A DNA stretch of 64,000 bases, taken from NCBI RefSeq assembly GCF_045679555.1, contig NC_092120.1:9289805-9353804 (forward strand), read 5' to 3'. Under the pieces are notes generated by a model. It saw only the letters and a program-made list of their open reading frames with translations. It was not told where the DNA came from and searched no databases. Origin of the DNA: Salvelinus alpinus (Eukaryota; Chordata; Actinopteri; Salmoniformes; Salmonidae). Shown piece by piece: positions 15,741 to 27,889 of this stretch (position 1 is its first letter; every line of letters begins with the position of its first letter). Made by a program: the position numbers and the translations under genes.

Positions 15741-16092
15741 TGTAAGGGGTGCGTAACTGGTGGCAGGGAAGTCAGACGCAGGAGAGCAGAACTGGGTAAT
15801 AACCGGAGCAGTTTAATTATCAAAACCAACGGCATCCAGAAATACAAAATATGGGTACAAAACCCGTCGCGCACCAGTCAAAATGTGCACAAGCACTTAC
15901 AACAAACAATTTCACACAGACATGGGGGGGAACAGAGGGTTAAATACACGACAAGTAATGAGGGAAATGTAAACCAGGTGTGGGAACACAAGACAAAACA
16001 AATGGAAGGTGGATCGGCAATGGCTAGAAGACCGGTGACGCCGAACGCCGCCCGAACAAGGAGAGGAACCGACTTCGGCGGAAGTCGTGACA
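15741..16092 (-). repeat. 5' LTR of the Gypsy fossil
   Basis: This 352-base block matches 11280-11633, with small indels and a cluster of differences near its end. It lies upstream of the gag region on the coding (minus) strand. Confidence 0.85.
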
Positions 16093-16242
16093 CATATATT
16101 TGACATGAAATTAGCATAATGATTATGACTCTAGATTGCAGAAAAATGCTAAGTTCTACAACTACCAGCCATCCTTACATATTGTACCCCTCAGATGTTT
16201 GGGGTGCATTACACCTCTGATTAATGTATTATCCATGATATA

Positions 16243-17030
16243 CAGTGCTGTTAAAAAGTATTTGCCCCCCTTCTAATTTTCTCAAGTTTTGCATACTGAA
16301 TACAAAACTAATATTGGATGAGATGGGTCCCATTATGTCTGGCAAAAACCAAACACTGCATTCCAAAGTAAGAACCTCAGACCAACGGTCAAGCGTGGTG
16401 GTGGTGGTAGTGTGATGGTTTGAGGATGCTTTGCTGCCTCAGGACCTGGATGACTTGCCTTAATTCAACGTTCCTTCTATTTTGCTCTGTATCAGGCCAT
16501 CCGTCTGTGAGCTGAAACTGAAGCACAGCTGCGTAATGCAGCAAGACAATGATCCAAAATACACAATCAAGTCTACATGAAAATTGTTAAAAAGCAACAC
16601 ATTTGAAGTTTTGGAAGGGCCTAGTCAAAGTCCAGACCTAATCCCAATTGAGATGTTGTTGCAGCACTTGAAATGAGCAGTTCATGCTTGAAAACCCACT
16701 AATGATGCTGAGTTAAAGCAGTTGCAATGCAAGAGTGGGCCAAAATTCCCCCACAGCGATGTGAGAGACTGATCAACAACTACAGGAAGCATTTGGTTGC
16801 TGTCATTGCAGCTAATGGTGGCACAAACCATTATTGAGTGTAAGGGGGCAATTACTTTTTCACAGGGGAATTGGGTGTTGCATAAATTTGTTAAATAAAT
16901 AAACAAAAAAATGACACTAATTTTATTTGTAAACTCAGGTTCACATTATCTAATATTAGGTTTTGGTTGAAGATCTGATAACAAAAATAGAGAAAATCAG
17001 AAAGGGGGCAAATACTTTTTCACGGCGCTG
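16243..17030 (+). mobile_element. Tc1-like transposon, internally deleted and decayed
   Basis: Inverted ends CAGTGCTGTTAAAAAG and its complement (ending CACGGCGCTG) are flanked by TA. At 788 bases it is about half of full Tc1 length. The plus strand holds remnants of the C-terminal half of a transposase: a KRGGGG-like box near 16390 and a WAKIPPQ...LINNYRKHLVAVIAANGG tail near 16735-16830. Stops occur throughout. Confidence 0.75.
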
Positions 17031-17426
17031 TACCACATTCTCAAACACATTATGGCTTAAACTCTGAACAGAGACAAAGTTTATAGTTTACAGTAATAAT
17101 AAAAAGGTCTGGAGAGCAGATGGAACAAGAGGAGAAATGGGAGTATGTGTTTTCTAGTGTCCACTGGGCAGCTCAATGCTAAAACTTAATCATCACAAAC
17201 GAACACACACACACACTCACTTCTGCGCATACTCACACGTAACTAGACACACACATGCACACACATACAAAAGCACATTCAAATACACACTCACTCATAT
17301 AGGCTTATACATATACCAGAGATAAACACAGAAGGACACACAGAATGACTTAATGAAGAATAACTTTTTTCTGCATTCTCCCTCTCTTCTCCTGCAGTCA
17401 TGGATTATGGGAGGCTAGGGAGACAA
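17031..17426. other. No gene; CA-rich stretch
   Basis: Contains a CA-rich stretch at about 17200-17340. Otherwise it shows nothing I can name. Confidence 0.5.
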
Positions 17427-19019
17427 AACATCGTCTAATATAGAAGGAGAATGCAGGACCACAGCCTTGGGGAGTGAGAAACAGCAGGTGTGTGTGTGTG
17501 TGATGGGGAGAGACGGAGTGAAAATTAGATTGGTGAAATGGATAGTGCGCTTTCTTTCCCCAAATGAAAGTGGCTCTCATATTTGGGGAAAAAGTGATGG
17601 GGTGTGAAGAAAACCCATCTGAAGGAGGGCGGGATGCCAGTAACCATGAAGAAATGACAAGGGCCCACAAACAGAAAACAAATCAGGGAGAAAAGCAGAT
17701 AAACAGATTGTATAAAAGCCAAGTGCTTCCTATGAGACTGTTCGAAACTTTACTGAATCTTTACTGTGAGACCTTACATGGAGAAAGTTTACTCATTGTT
17801 ACATGTAATGTACATAAATAAAGTATCTGTCAAAAATATCAAACTTCCAGTTTATGCTTCAAAACCAAATTCATAAGAGGTTTTAAAAATGTGTTCTATT
17901 TGACAAAACATTCCATGATGTACAGTATGGCAGGGTTACACATTGCTTGAACGGTCATAACCATGTCATAATATGCCATAACAGCTGACAACTTGTCATA
18001 ATATGGTCATAACACTGTCATGACACATATTTAGACCTGTTGTGACATATGTTGTGTTAATTTATGGCTGGTTATGACATCTACATATGTGTCTAAACCT
18101 ACAAAACCTACCACACAAGGCAAAACATTCCATTACACCAGCTATTCCCAATGTCGTCGGGGGTACACCAAATAAAAATGTGATTCACATGTAAAAAATC
18201 TTCACATTTTTAAACAGTCCATGTATATCCACCCCTCCATTTGTTTTGTACACTGCTGCTCGCTGTTTCTTATCTATGCATAGTCACTTCACCCCTACCT
18301 ACATGTACAAATGACCTCTAACCTGTACCCCCACACACTGACTTGGTACCGGTACCCCTGTATATAGCCTCGTTATTGTGTTATTTTTTTACTTTGGTTT
18401 ATTTGGTAAATATTTTCTTAACTTTTCTTTAACTGCACTGTTGGTTAAGTAAGCATTTCACGGTAAGGTCTACTCTTGTTGTATTCAGCGCATGTGACAA
18501 ATAAAGTTTGATTTGATTTTAGTGTTAACACCACAATGTCAAGTACAGGTGGCCTAGTCAAATAATTGACATACAAAAAGGAAGAGCAATGCAGAGCTGT
18601 TGCAGCGACCATATTACCGGCAGTCATGAGTCATGACCGCATTAAAATTCCACATGACCGGTGAGTCACGGTAATTTCCTCTCATGTACTCTGGACATGC
18701 GTTGGTTATACCCAACCATTAGGTCGCTAATGGCCTGGTACTCAGGGCACTATTGTCCCTCTAAAGCCACTTCGACATAAATGGAAATGCTATAAAAAGA
18801 AAAAAGAAAACGCTATCAATCACATCATACAAACAGTATCGTGCTTTTAAAACTCACCTCACTGTGATTGATCAATTTGAAGAAAGAAGTTCAACAGGGT
18901 AAAACTGAGTGGAAAATATGGTCGTTGTGGAAGTTGTTTCAAAGCCTAACAACAAAATGGACAGCGCTTTCAGAGGTGATGATTAATTCAAAACGCCCAC
19001 ACGCATATAAGAGCTTATG
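17427..19019. repeat. Segmental duplication, copy B
   Basis: It matches copy A at 1-1631 in direct orientation. Copy B has a LINE 3' tail and other DNA at about 18140-18710 where copy A has unrelated sequence, and it lacks about 20 bases just before the Tc1 element. Shared blocks include 17427-17830 and 18715-19019. Confidence 0.75.
18200..18535 (+). mobile_element. LINE 3' end, 5'-truncated
   Basis: The block ends with GACAAATAAAGTTTGATTTG, a polyadenylation-like signal followed by a TTTGATT tail. I recognise this as the 3' end of an abundant salmonid non-LTR element. Only the untranslated part remains. It is inside duplication copy B and absent from copy A, so it was inserted after the duplication or lost from A. 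Confidence 0.6.
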
Positions 19020-20505
19020 CAGTTTGCATTCAGAAAGTATTCAGACCCCTTGAGTTTTGACACATTTTGTTATTTAAGTTACAGCCTTATTCTAAAATGT
19101 ATTTAAAAAAAAAAATTCTCATCAATCTACACACAATAGCCCAGAATGACAAACCAAAAACAGTTAGAATTTTTTGCAAATGTCTTCCAAATAAAAAACA
19201 ATAATTATTCAGACCCTTTGCTTTGTGACTCAGAACTGAGCTCAGGTGCGTCAAGTTTCTATTGATCATCCTTGAGATGTTTCTACAACTTGATTGGAGT
19301 CAACCAGTGGTAAATTCAATTGATTGGACTTCATTTGGATAGGCATACCTGTCTATATAAGGTCCCACCGTTGACAGTGCATGTCAGAGCAAAAACCAAG
19401 CCATGAGGTCGAAAGAATTGTCCGTAAAGCTCAGAGACAGGATTGTGTGGAGGCACAGATCTGGGGAAGGGTACCAAAAAAATTCTGCAGCATTGAAGGT
19501 CCCCAAGAACACAGTGGCCTCCATCATTCTGAAATGGAAGAAGTTTGGAACCACCAAGACTCGTACTAGAGCTGGCCGCCCAGCCAAACTGAGCAATCAA
19601 GGGAGAAGGGCCTTGGTCAGGGGGGTGACCAAGAACCCAATGGTCAATCTGACAGAGCTCTAGAGTTCCTCTGTGGAGATGGGAGAACTTTCCAGAAGTT
19701 CAACCGTCTCTGCAGCACTCCACCAATCAGGCCTTTATGGTAGAGTGGCCAGATGGAAGCCACTCCTCAGTAAAAGGCACATGACAGCCTGCTTGGAGTT
19801 TGCCAAAAGGCGCCTAACGGACTCTCAGACCATGAGAAACAAGATTCTCTGGTCTAATGAAACCAAGATTGAACTCTTTGGCCTGAATGCCAAGTCTCAC
19901 ATCTGGAGGACACCAGGCACCATCCCTACGGTGAAGCATGGTGGTAGCAACATCATGCTGTGGGGATATTTTTCAGTGGCTAGTCTGGATCGAGGCAAAG
20001 ATGAACGGAGCAAAGTACAGAGAGATCCTTGATAAAATCCTGCTACAGAGTGCTCAGGTCCTCAGACGGGGGCGAAGGTTCACCTTCTAACAGGACATCA
20101 ACCCTAAGCAGACAGCCAAGACAACGCAGGAGTGGCTTCGGTACAAGTCTCTGAATGTTCGTGTGGGCCAGCCAGATCCCTGACATGAACCTGATTGAAC
20201 ATCTCTGGAATGACCTGAAAATAATTGTGTAGTGATGCTCCCCATCCAACCTGACAGAGCTTGAGAGGATCTGTAGAGAGGAATGGGAGAAACTCCCTAA
20301 ATATAGGTGTGCCAAGCTTGTAGCATCATACCCAAGAAGACTCAAAGCTGTAATCGCTGCCAAAGGTGCTTCAACAAAGTACTGAGTAAAGGGTTTGAAT
20401 ACTTATGTAAATGTGATATTTCCTGTTTTTGCTTTCTCATTATGGGGTATTGTGTGTAGATTGATCAGGGGAAAAAACTATTTAATCCATTTTAGAATAA
20501 GGCTT
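19020..20505 (+). mobile_element. Tc1-like transposon, dead copy (in duplication copy B)
   Basis: This is the sister of 1632-3104. The N-terminal part is better kept here: a frame from 19403 encodes 86 residues of a bipartite helix-turn-helix with a GRPAKLS hook, ending in the same premature stop as copy A (near 19661). The next frame (19673-20032) contains WSNETKIELFG, with Asn for the first catalytic Asp. The right terminal repeat is cut off at about 20505, where LINE sequence begins. Confidence 0.85.
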
Positions 20506-22957
20506 TAAGATGGTGAGGAAAGCACTTTTAAAGAACAACCAGGCATCCTCTACTGACAGGATGAGGTCAATATCCTTCCAGGATACCCGGGCCAGGTTGA
20601 TTAGAAACGCCTGCTCGCTGAAGTGTTTTAGGGAGTGTTTGACAGTGGTGAGGGGTGGTCGTTTGACCGCGGACCCATTGTGGACGCAGGCAATGAGGCA
20701 GTGATCGCTGAGATCCTGGTTGAAGACAGCAGAGGTATATTTGGAGAGCAAGTTGATCAGGATGATATCTATGAGGGTGTCCATGTTTACAGATTTAGGG
20801 TTGTACCTGGTAGGTTTCTTGATAATTTGTGTGAGATTGAGGGCTTCTATCTTAGATTGTAGGATGGCCGGGGTGTTCAGCATATCCCAGTTTAGGTCAC
20901 CTAACAGTACGAACTCTGAAGATAGATGGGGGGCAATCAATTCACATATGGTATCCAGGGCACAGCTGGGGGCTGAGGGGGGTCTATAATGAGTGGCAAC
21001 AGTGAGAGACTTATTTGGAAAGGTGGATTCTTAAAAGTAAAAAGAACTGTTTGGGCACAGACCTGGATAGTAAGACATAACTCTGCAGGCTATCTCTGGA
21101 GTAGATTGCAACTCCGCCCCCTTTGGAAGTTCTATCTTGACGGAAAATGTTGTAGTTGAGGATGGAGATTTCTGAATTTTTGTGGCCTTCCTAAGCCAAG
21201 ATTGCTAAAGCAGTGAATAAAACAAACTTAAGAAGGAGGCTTCTGATGTTAACATGCATGAAGCCAAGGCTTTTACGGTTACAGAAGTCAACAAATGAGA
21301 ACGCCTGGGGAATAGGTGTAGAACTGGGGGCTACAGGGCCTGGGTTAACTTCTTGAGCTAGGGGGCAGAATTTTTATGTTTGGAAAAATAATGTTCCCAA
21401 GGTAAACAGACTATTTCTCATGTCCAGATGCTAGAATATGCATATAATTGACAGATTAGGATAGAAAACCTGAGGAAATCCAACCCGGAAGTGCCTTTTA
21501 TTTTGAAAAATGCCTGTTCCGTTGCCCGCCCCTCCTCCATTTAAAGGTGTATCAACCAGATTCCTTTCCCAATGGCTTCCTCAGGGTGTGACCAGGCTTT
21601 AGACATAGTTTCAAGCTTTTATTTTGAAAAATGAGCGAGATTTTTCAAAAAGCGTCAGGTGTCCTTTGATTAGTTCCTGCGCGCGAGAGATGTAGCTCGA
21701 CATTTTCTTTCTCTGTAGTATTGAATAGGTTACCGTCCGGTTGAAATATTATCGATTATGTATGTTAAAAACAACCTGAGGATTGATTATAAAAAACGTT
21801 TGACATGTTTCTACGAACATTACGGATATTTTGGGGAATTTCCGTCTGCCTTTCAGGACCGGAACGAGCATGTGGTTTTCTGAACATAAGGCGCAAACCA
21901 AATGGCGGTTTTTGGTTATAAAACTAATCTTTATCGAACAAAAATAACATTTATTGTGTAACTGGGAGTCTCGTGAGTGCAAACATCCGAAGATTATCAA
22001 AGGTAAGCGATACATTTTATTGCTTTTCTGACTTTCGTGACCAAGCTAATTTGAGGCTAGCTGTTCTTACTGTTTTGTCTAGTGATTGATAAACTCACAA
22101 ACGCTTGGATTACTTTCGCTGTAAAGCATATTTTCAAAATCTGACACGACAAGCTAAGCTGTGTTTTGGTATATTTCACTTGTGATTTCATGATTATAAA
22201 TATTTTTTGTATTTTTTATAAATTTGGCGCTCTGCAATTCAGCGGTTGTTTACGAAAATGATCCCGCTAAAGGGATCTGTGCGGTAAGAAGTTAACCTCT
22301 ACATCACCAGAGGAACAGAGGAGGAGTAGGATAAGGGTACAGCTGAAGGCTATAAGAACTGGTCGTCTAGTGCGTTAGGAACAGAGAATAAAATAATCTG
22401 ATTTCTGGGCGTGGTAGAATAGATTCAGGGCATAATGTACAGACAAGGGTATGGTAGGATGTGAGTACAGTGGAGCTATCTAAGGCATGTTGAGCAGGAC
22501 CGGGGGGTCTACATTGAAACAAAACAATAATAACTAACTGAATCAGCATATTGACATTAGAGATAGGCATAAAGCAATCATAGGTGTTGGTCGGGAGAGC
22601 TAAGACAACAATGGGTAAATGGTGATGAATGGGCAGAGAGGGTCAGTTAGGTACACACAGGACCTCAGTTTGAGGCTTGGACCGACAGATAAACAAAAGT
22701 ACGTACAGTGTTAATGAACAGACCAGCAGGCATCAGCTGTGTAGCCGAGTGATCATAAGGGTCCGATGAGCAGCAATAAGTGAGTAGTAGTCGCTACTAC
22801 ACTAGGCGAGCAGGAGACACGGCGTTCAGAAAGCTAGCGGGCCGGGGAGAGCAGATGGGTCTTCGGCGACATCGCAACGGAAAAGCCTGTTGAAACCACA
22901 TCGGACGATTACGTCGGCAGACCAGTTGTGATGGATCGGCAGGGCTTCGTGGTGACA
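20506..22957 (-). mobile_element. LINE fragment, antisense, split by a TTAA element
   Basis: On the minus strand, 20940-20482 encodes an apurinic-type endonuclease C-terminus (LLGDLNWDML near its start, SDHCLI near residue 80). The upstream LINE region continues to about 22957, interrupted exactly at a TTAA by the element at 21349-22291. The reverse transcriptase is missing at the other side, where Tc1 sequence abuts. It is inactive. Confidence 0.65.
21349..22291. mobile_element. TTAA-flanked DNA element inserted in LINE
   Basis: This 943-base insert begins CTTCTTGAGC and ends GTAAGAAG, so its ends are CTTCTT in inverted orientation, with TTAA on both sides (21345-21348, 22292-22295). Removing it leaves LINE sequence joined at a single TTAA. 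TTAA duplication is the hallmark of the piggyBac superfamily. No transposase frame is present, so it is non-autonomous. Confidence 0.65.
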
Positions 22958-22984
22958 ATAAAGGGTCCAGGCCAATTGGCAAAA

Positions 22985-23770
22985 AAAGTTATTGTAGGCC
23001 AAGAATTATCTGACCCTTCTTCTGGCCCTTCTTTGGACACTGTGTTAACAAACCTCCAAACGAGCTTCAGTGCCATACAACACTCATTCCGTGGCCTCCA
23101 ACTGCTCTTAAATGCTAGTAAAACTAAACGCATGCTTTTCAATCGATCGCTGCTCGCACCTGCCCTCCTGACTAGTGTCACTACTCTGGACGGTTCTGAC
23201 TTAGAATATGTGGACAACTACAAATACCTAGGTGTCTGGTTAGACTGTAAATTCTCCTTCCAGACTCACATTAAGCATCTCCAATCCAAAATGTAATCTA
23301 GAATCGGCGTCCTATTTTGCAACAAAGCCTCCTTCACTCATGCTGCCAGACATACCCCCGTAAAACTGACTATCCTACCGATCCTTGACTTTGGCGATTG
23401 TCATTTACAAAATTTCCTCCAACACTCTACTCAGAAAATTGGACGTAGTCTATCACAGTGCCATCCGTTTTGTCACTAAAGCACCATGTACTACCCACCA
23501 CTGCGACCTGTATGCTCTCGTTGGCTGGCCCTCGCTACATATCCGTCGCCAAACCCACTGGCTCCAGGTCATCTATAAATCTTTGCTAGGTAAAGCTCCG
23601 CCTTATCTCAGCTCGCTGGTCACCACAGCAACACCCACCCGTAGCACGCTCCAGCAGGTATATTTCACTGGTCATTCCCAAAGCCAACACCCCCTTTGGC
23701 AACCTTTCCTTCCAGTTCTCTGCTGCCAATGACTGGAACAAATTGCGAAAGTCACTGAAGCTGGAGACTT
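22985..23770 (+). mobile_element. LINE reverse transcriptase C-terminal fragment
   Basis: A frame at 22928-23296 contains LNASKTKRMLFNRS and NYKYLGVWLDCKFSF, typical of the RT thumb region of fish LINEs. The next frame, 23385-23732, contains SAIRFVTKAPCTTHHCDLY and GWPSLHIRR. The two are separated by a stop and a frame change. Both the YADD box and the 3' end are missing. Confidence 0.7.
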
Positions 23771-23771
23771 A

Positions 23772-26240
23772 CAGTTGAAGTCGGAAGTTTACATACACTT
23801 AGGTTGGAGTCATTAAAACTTATTTTATTGATAGGCGGCGGTATTTTGATGTCCGGATGAAAAGCATGTCCAAAGTAAACTGACTGCTACTCAGGCCCAG
23901 AAGCTAAGATGTGCATATTATTAGTAGATTTGGATAGAAAACACTGACGTTTCTAAAACTGTTTGAATCATGTCTGTGAGTATAACAGAACTTATTTGGC
24001 AGGCGAAACCCAGAGGACAAACCATTCATATATTTTCTTTTGAGTTCACTCTCTTTTCAATGGGTTTCATTGGGAATCCAGATTTCTAAGCGACTTTCTT
24101 GCAATTCCTATCGCTTCCACTGGATGTCAACAGTCTTTAGAAATTAGTTGAGGTTTTTTGTTTGAGAAATGAAGAAGTAGAACTGTTCAGAACGAGGGTA
24201 GAGGGAAGTGTACTCTTTGATAGAGGCGCGTGACCTGAAAAGCACTCTCCACATTGTTTTCCTCCGGTATTGAACACAGTATGTCCCGTCTTCAATTTTA
24301 TCGATTATTTACGTTAAAAAATACCTAAAGTTGTATTAGGAAAGTACTTTGAAATGTTTGGACAAAGCTTACAGGTAACTTATGAGAAATGTTGTAGTCA
24401 TGTTGCACGAGCTGGAACCAGTGTTTTTCTGGATCAAACGCGCCAAATAAATTGACATTTTGGATATATATCGATGGAATCAATCGAACAAAAGGACCAT
24501 TTGTGATGTTTATGGGACATATTGGAGTGCCAACAGAAGAAGCTCGTCAAAGGTAAGGCATGAATTATATCTTTATTTCTGCATTTTGTGTCGCGCCTGG
24601 AGGGTTGAAATATGATTGTCTGTGCTTGTTTGCTGGGGTGCTATCCTCAGATAATAACATCGTTTGCTTACAGCCTTTTTGAAATCTGACGCGTTGGCTG
24701 GATTCACAACAAGTGTAGCTTTAATTTGGTGTATTGCATGTGTGATTTCATGAAAGTTTAATTTTATAGTAATTTATTTGAATTTGGCGCTCTGCATTTT
24801 CACAGAATTTTGGCCAGGTGGGACGCTAATGTCCCACCTATCCCAGAGAGGTTAAAACTCGTTTTTCAACCACTCCACAAATTTCTGTTAACAACTATAG
24901 TTTTGACAAGTCGATTAGGACATCTACTTTGTGCATGACACAAGTAATTTTTCCAACAATTGTTTACAGACAGATTATTTCACTTATAATTCTACTGTAT
25001 ACCAATTCCAGTTTGTCAGAAGTTTACGTACACTAAGTTGACTGTGCCTTTAAACAGCTTGGAGAATTCCAGAAAATTATGGCTTTAGAAGCCTCTAATT
25101 GGTTAATTTACGTCATTTGAATCAATTGGAGGTGTACCTGTGGATGTATTTCAAAGCCTACCTTCAAACTCAGTGCCTCTTTGCTTGACATCATGGGAAA
25201 ATCTAAATAAATCAGCCAAGACCTCAGAAAAGAAATTGTAGACCTCCACAAGTCTGGTTCATCATTGGGAGCAATTTCCAAATGCCTGAAGGTACCACGT
25301 TCATCTGTACAAACAATAATACGCAAGTATAAACACCATGGGACCACGCAGCCGTCAAACCGCTCAGGAAGGAGACGCATTCTGTCTCCTAGAGATTAAT
25401 ATATTTTGGTGCGAAAAGTGCAAATCAATCCCAGGACAACAGCAAAGGACCTTGTGAAGATGCTGGAGGAAACAGGTACAAAAGTATCCATATCCACAGT
25501 AAAACGAGTCCTATATCGACATAACCTGAAAGGCCGCTCAGCAAGGAAGAAGCCACTGCTCCAAAACCGCCTTAAAAAAGCAAGACTACGGTTTGCAACT
25601 GCACATGTGGACAAAGATTGTACTTTTTGGAGAAATGTCCTCTGTTGTGGGGGTGCTTTGCTCCAGGAGGTACTGGTGCACTTCACAAAATAGATGGAAT
25701 CATGAGGCAGGAAAATTATGTGTATATATTGAAGTCACATCTCAAGACATCAGCCAGGAAGTTAAAGCTTGGTCGCAAATGGGTCTTCCAAATGGACAAT
25801 GACCCCAAGCATTCTTCCAAAGTTGTGGCAAAATGGCTTAAGGACAACAACGTCAAGGTATTGGAGTGTCCATCACAAAGCCCTGACCTCAATCCCATAG
25901 AACATTTGTGGGCAGAACTGAAAAAGCAGTGCGAGCAAGGAGGCCTACAAACCTGACTCAGTTACACCAGTTCTGTCAGGAGGAATGGGCCAAAATTCAC
26001 CCAACTTATTGTGGGAAGCTTGTGGAAGGCTACCCGAAACGTTTGACCCAAGTTAAACAATTTAAAGGCAATGCTACCAAATACTAATTGAGTGTATGTA
26101 AACTTCTGACCCACTGGGAATGTGATGAAAGAAATAAAAGCTGAAATAAATAATTCTCTACTATTATTCTGACATTTCACATTCTTAAAGTAAAGTGGTG
26201 ATCCTAACTGACCTAAGACAGGGAATTTTTACTATAATTT
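23772..26240 (+). mobile_element. Sleeping Beauty-type Tc1 transposon, dead
   Basis: The left end carries the two direct repeats inside a long inverted repeat that define this group (outer repeat at 23772, inner repeat near 25017). The right inner repeat is near 26090, and the right outer repeat is missing, as the match stops near 26236. The transposase starts at 25193 (MGKSK) and runs through paired HTH motifs with the GRRR hook. An internal deletion at about 25643 has removed the stretch with the first catalytic Asp (WSDETK) and what follows. The second Asp (MDNDPKH, near 25795) and third acidic residue ([11 protein letters not shown], near 25885) remain in another frame. A TTAA element sits inside its left inverted repeat. 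Confidence 0.88.
23817..24851. mobile_element. TTAA-flanked element inserted in the Sleeping Beauty-type left arm
   Basis: This 1035-base insert is bounded by TTAA at 23813-23816 and 24852-24855. The Tc1 left arm reads straight across if the insert is ignored. It is related to 4100-5018 in reverse orientation. There is no transposase, and the terminal inverted repeats are weak. Confidence 0.65.
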
Positions 26241-26940
26241 ACTAGGATAGCATTGTTTGCATGCTGGTTGTATTGGTGCTAGCTAGGTATCAAACTAAAG
26301 CTAGCTACCCAGAAGTTTTGGTCGAACAAATTATGCTTTATTACCAACACGGTATTGTAAACACTTCGTTCGTGGCCGGTGATTGCTTGTTTGCCGACTT
26401 TTTTGTACAGCTTTGACAGTGCTACTGTATCTTTCTTGACACGCAAATACCCAAATGGCATTCCATAGTATGTATGTCGTGAAGCTAATAGCAATGACGC
26501 TATTATTATGTGACTCCGGTAGGGCGACATCAGAAAAATAGTGCACTTGGTAGTGTTAACCGGTGCTAGACCAGTCGGCGAAAGCCAACATCACCCATGA
26601 CAGAGAACAGTTGATTGTCAAGGGCAAGGAATTCCATTATCTTGGCTTTAATGGATTTCGCCTTTGAGTTGTCTCGCTGAAATGTTGTTACTCTTGCTCA
26701 ATCCCAGACAGCAGACATTGTGGGCTAGTTTAGGAATGCTGTGTTGCACGTATAGCGCAACATTTTACGTGCCGTCATTACTTCATGTACCTTCGTTATA
26801 TACGTAGGTATGCACGTCAGCTTTGACATCGGTTTTTCACATCGGGCGTTAAACTAGACATCGATTTCGATATGTTCACCGATATATCGTGCATCCCTAC
26901 AACAAACATAAAGCTGTGAAATAGTTTAGGTTTGCAAAAG
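26241..26940. other. No gene recognised
   Basis: Mixed non-coding sequence. There are frames of 60-80 codons on the minus strand with no motif. Nothing can be named. Confidence 0.4.
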
Positions 26941-26964
26941 AGGTTACAAAACAAAATGCATAGC

Positions 26965-27075
26965 ACTCTCTCTCTAGTGTTGTCTTTCCCTCCTTTTCTC
27001 TCTCTTATCCCTCCTCTCTCTCTCTCTCTCTCTCTCGCACTCTCTCTCCTCTCCTCTCCTCTCCTCTCCTCTCAC
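26965..27075. repeat. CT-rich microsatellite
   Basis: Runs of CT and CTCTC units, including a five-unit CTCCT repeat just before 27075. Confidence 0.85.
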
Positions 27076-27399
27076 AGGCTTAATTAAACTCCCAGTCATT
27101 AGCTCAGTGACGTCTATGTGCAGTAATTAGTATTAAAGTATTAGAGTTAAGGAGATGATGAAGATGAAACTATACTCCAACACTCCCTTGCGGGTTTATA
27201 AAACACACTGCAATCCAATCATTCAACTACACATTATTATAACAAACTACACTAGAAGCTGTGTTGGTGTGTGTGTGGCGTGTGAGTCTGTATATCTGGG
27301 TGTGTGTGAAACAGCTTTATCTATCTGGCATTCTCTTTTTTTAGTAAGCTGACTTTTCCTCTCCTGTGTTTAAACATGAATGTCCTCACTACTGCTCTC

Positions 27400-27710
27400 G
27401 CCTGTCACTCTCTTTCACTCTCTCTTTCTTTCTCTGTATCTCCTCCACTTCCTCTCTCACGCTCTTCTGCCCTTTACTATATCACTCACTCTCTCCCTCT
27501 CTCTCCACCATCACCCCTCTCTATCTCTACTCTTCCATTCGTTCCATTCTCCCCTGACCTCTATCTCTTTCTCCTTTCTTTTCTCTCTTACTCTTTCTCC
27601 TTCTCCTGTCTCGATCTCTCATTTTCCCATTGCTATCATTGTATATCCCCTTCTCTCCCCTATCCTATTTCTCCCTCACCCCCTCTGTCTCTCTCTGTCT
27701 CGCTCTGAAC
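27400..27710. repeat. Pyrimidine-rich low-complexity tract
   Basis: About 300 bases are almost all C and T on the plus strand, with no exact unit. All three forward frames are open through parts of it only because stop codons need purines. Confidence 0.8.
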
Positions 27711-27889
27711 ATATTTCATCAAAGGCCTCCTCCTAGGTAACACTAACCCTGATCTCATTAACTGCTGCTAAGCTCAGTGTCACATCAGCTCCTGCCACGC
27801 ACTCTAGTGCTCACCCGGTGTCTCCTTGACCTGCTGCCACTTCCCCAGTGCTCTCTCCCTCTTCCTCTCTCTCTGTGTGTGTTTGTGTG

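Larger units (their letters stand above)
11280..16092 (-). mobile_element. Ty3/Gypsy chromovirus-type LTR retrotransposon, broken fossil
   Basis: Both LTRs are present (11280-11633 and 15741-16092), and a 5-base target duplication CATAT flanks the whole (11275-11279 and 16093-16097). Coding is on the minus strand, so 15741-16092 is the 5' LTR. The parts in order are gag with a zinc-knuckle-like region (about 15530-14850), an aspartic protease region with a DSG motif (about 14790), reverse transcriptase with YIDD (about 13860), RNase H (about 13490-13200), the integrase zinc region and core (about 12940-12200), and a chromodomain-like tail (about 11850-11730), which points to the chromovirus group. 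It is broken: the coding is scattered over several frames, with probably around half a dozen breaks. The LTRs differ at about 6% of positions by eye, suggesting a moderately old insertion. Confidence 0.88.

Noticed and set aside
25396-25686. Minus-strand frame of 96 codons
   Set aside because: It is antisense to the Sleeping Beauty-type transposase coding region.
27376-27736. Three overlapping plus-strand open frames rich in Ser, Leu and Pro
   Set aside because: They come from a pyrimidine-only tract that cannot contain stop codons on this strand. There is no motif and all frames are equally open.
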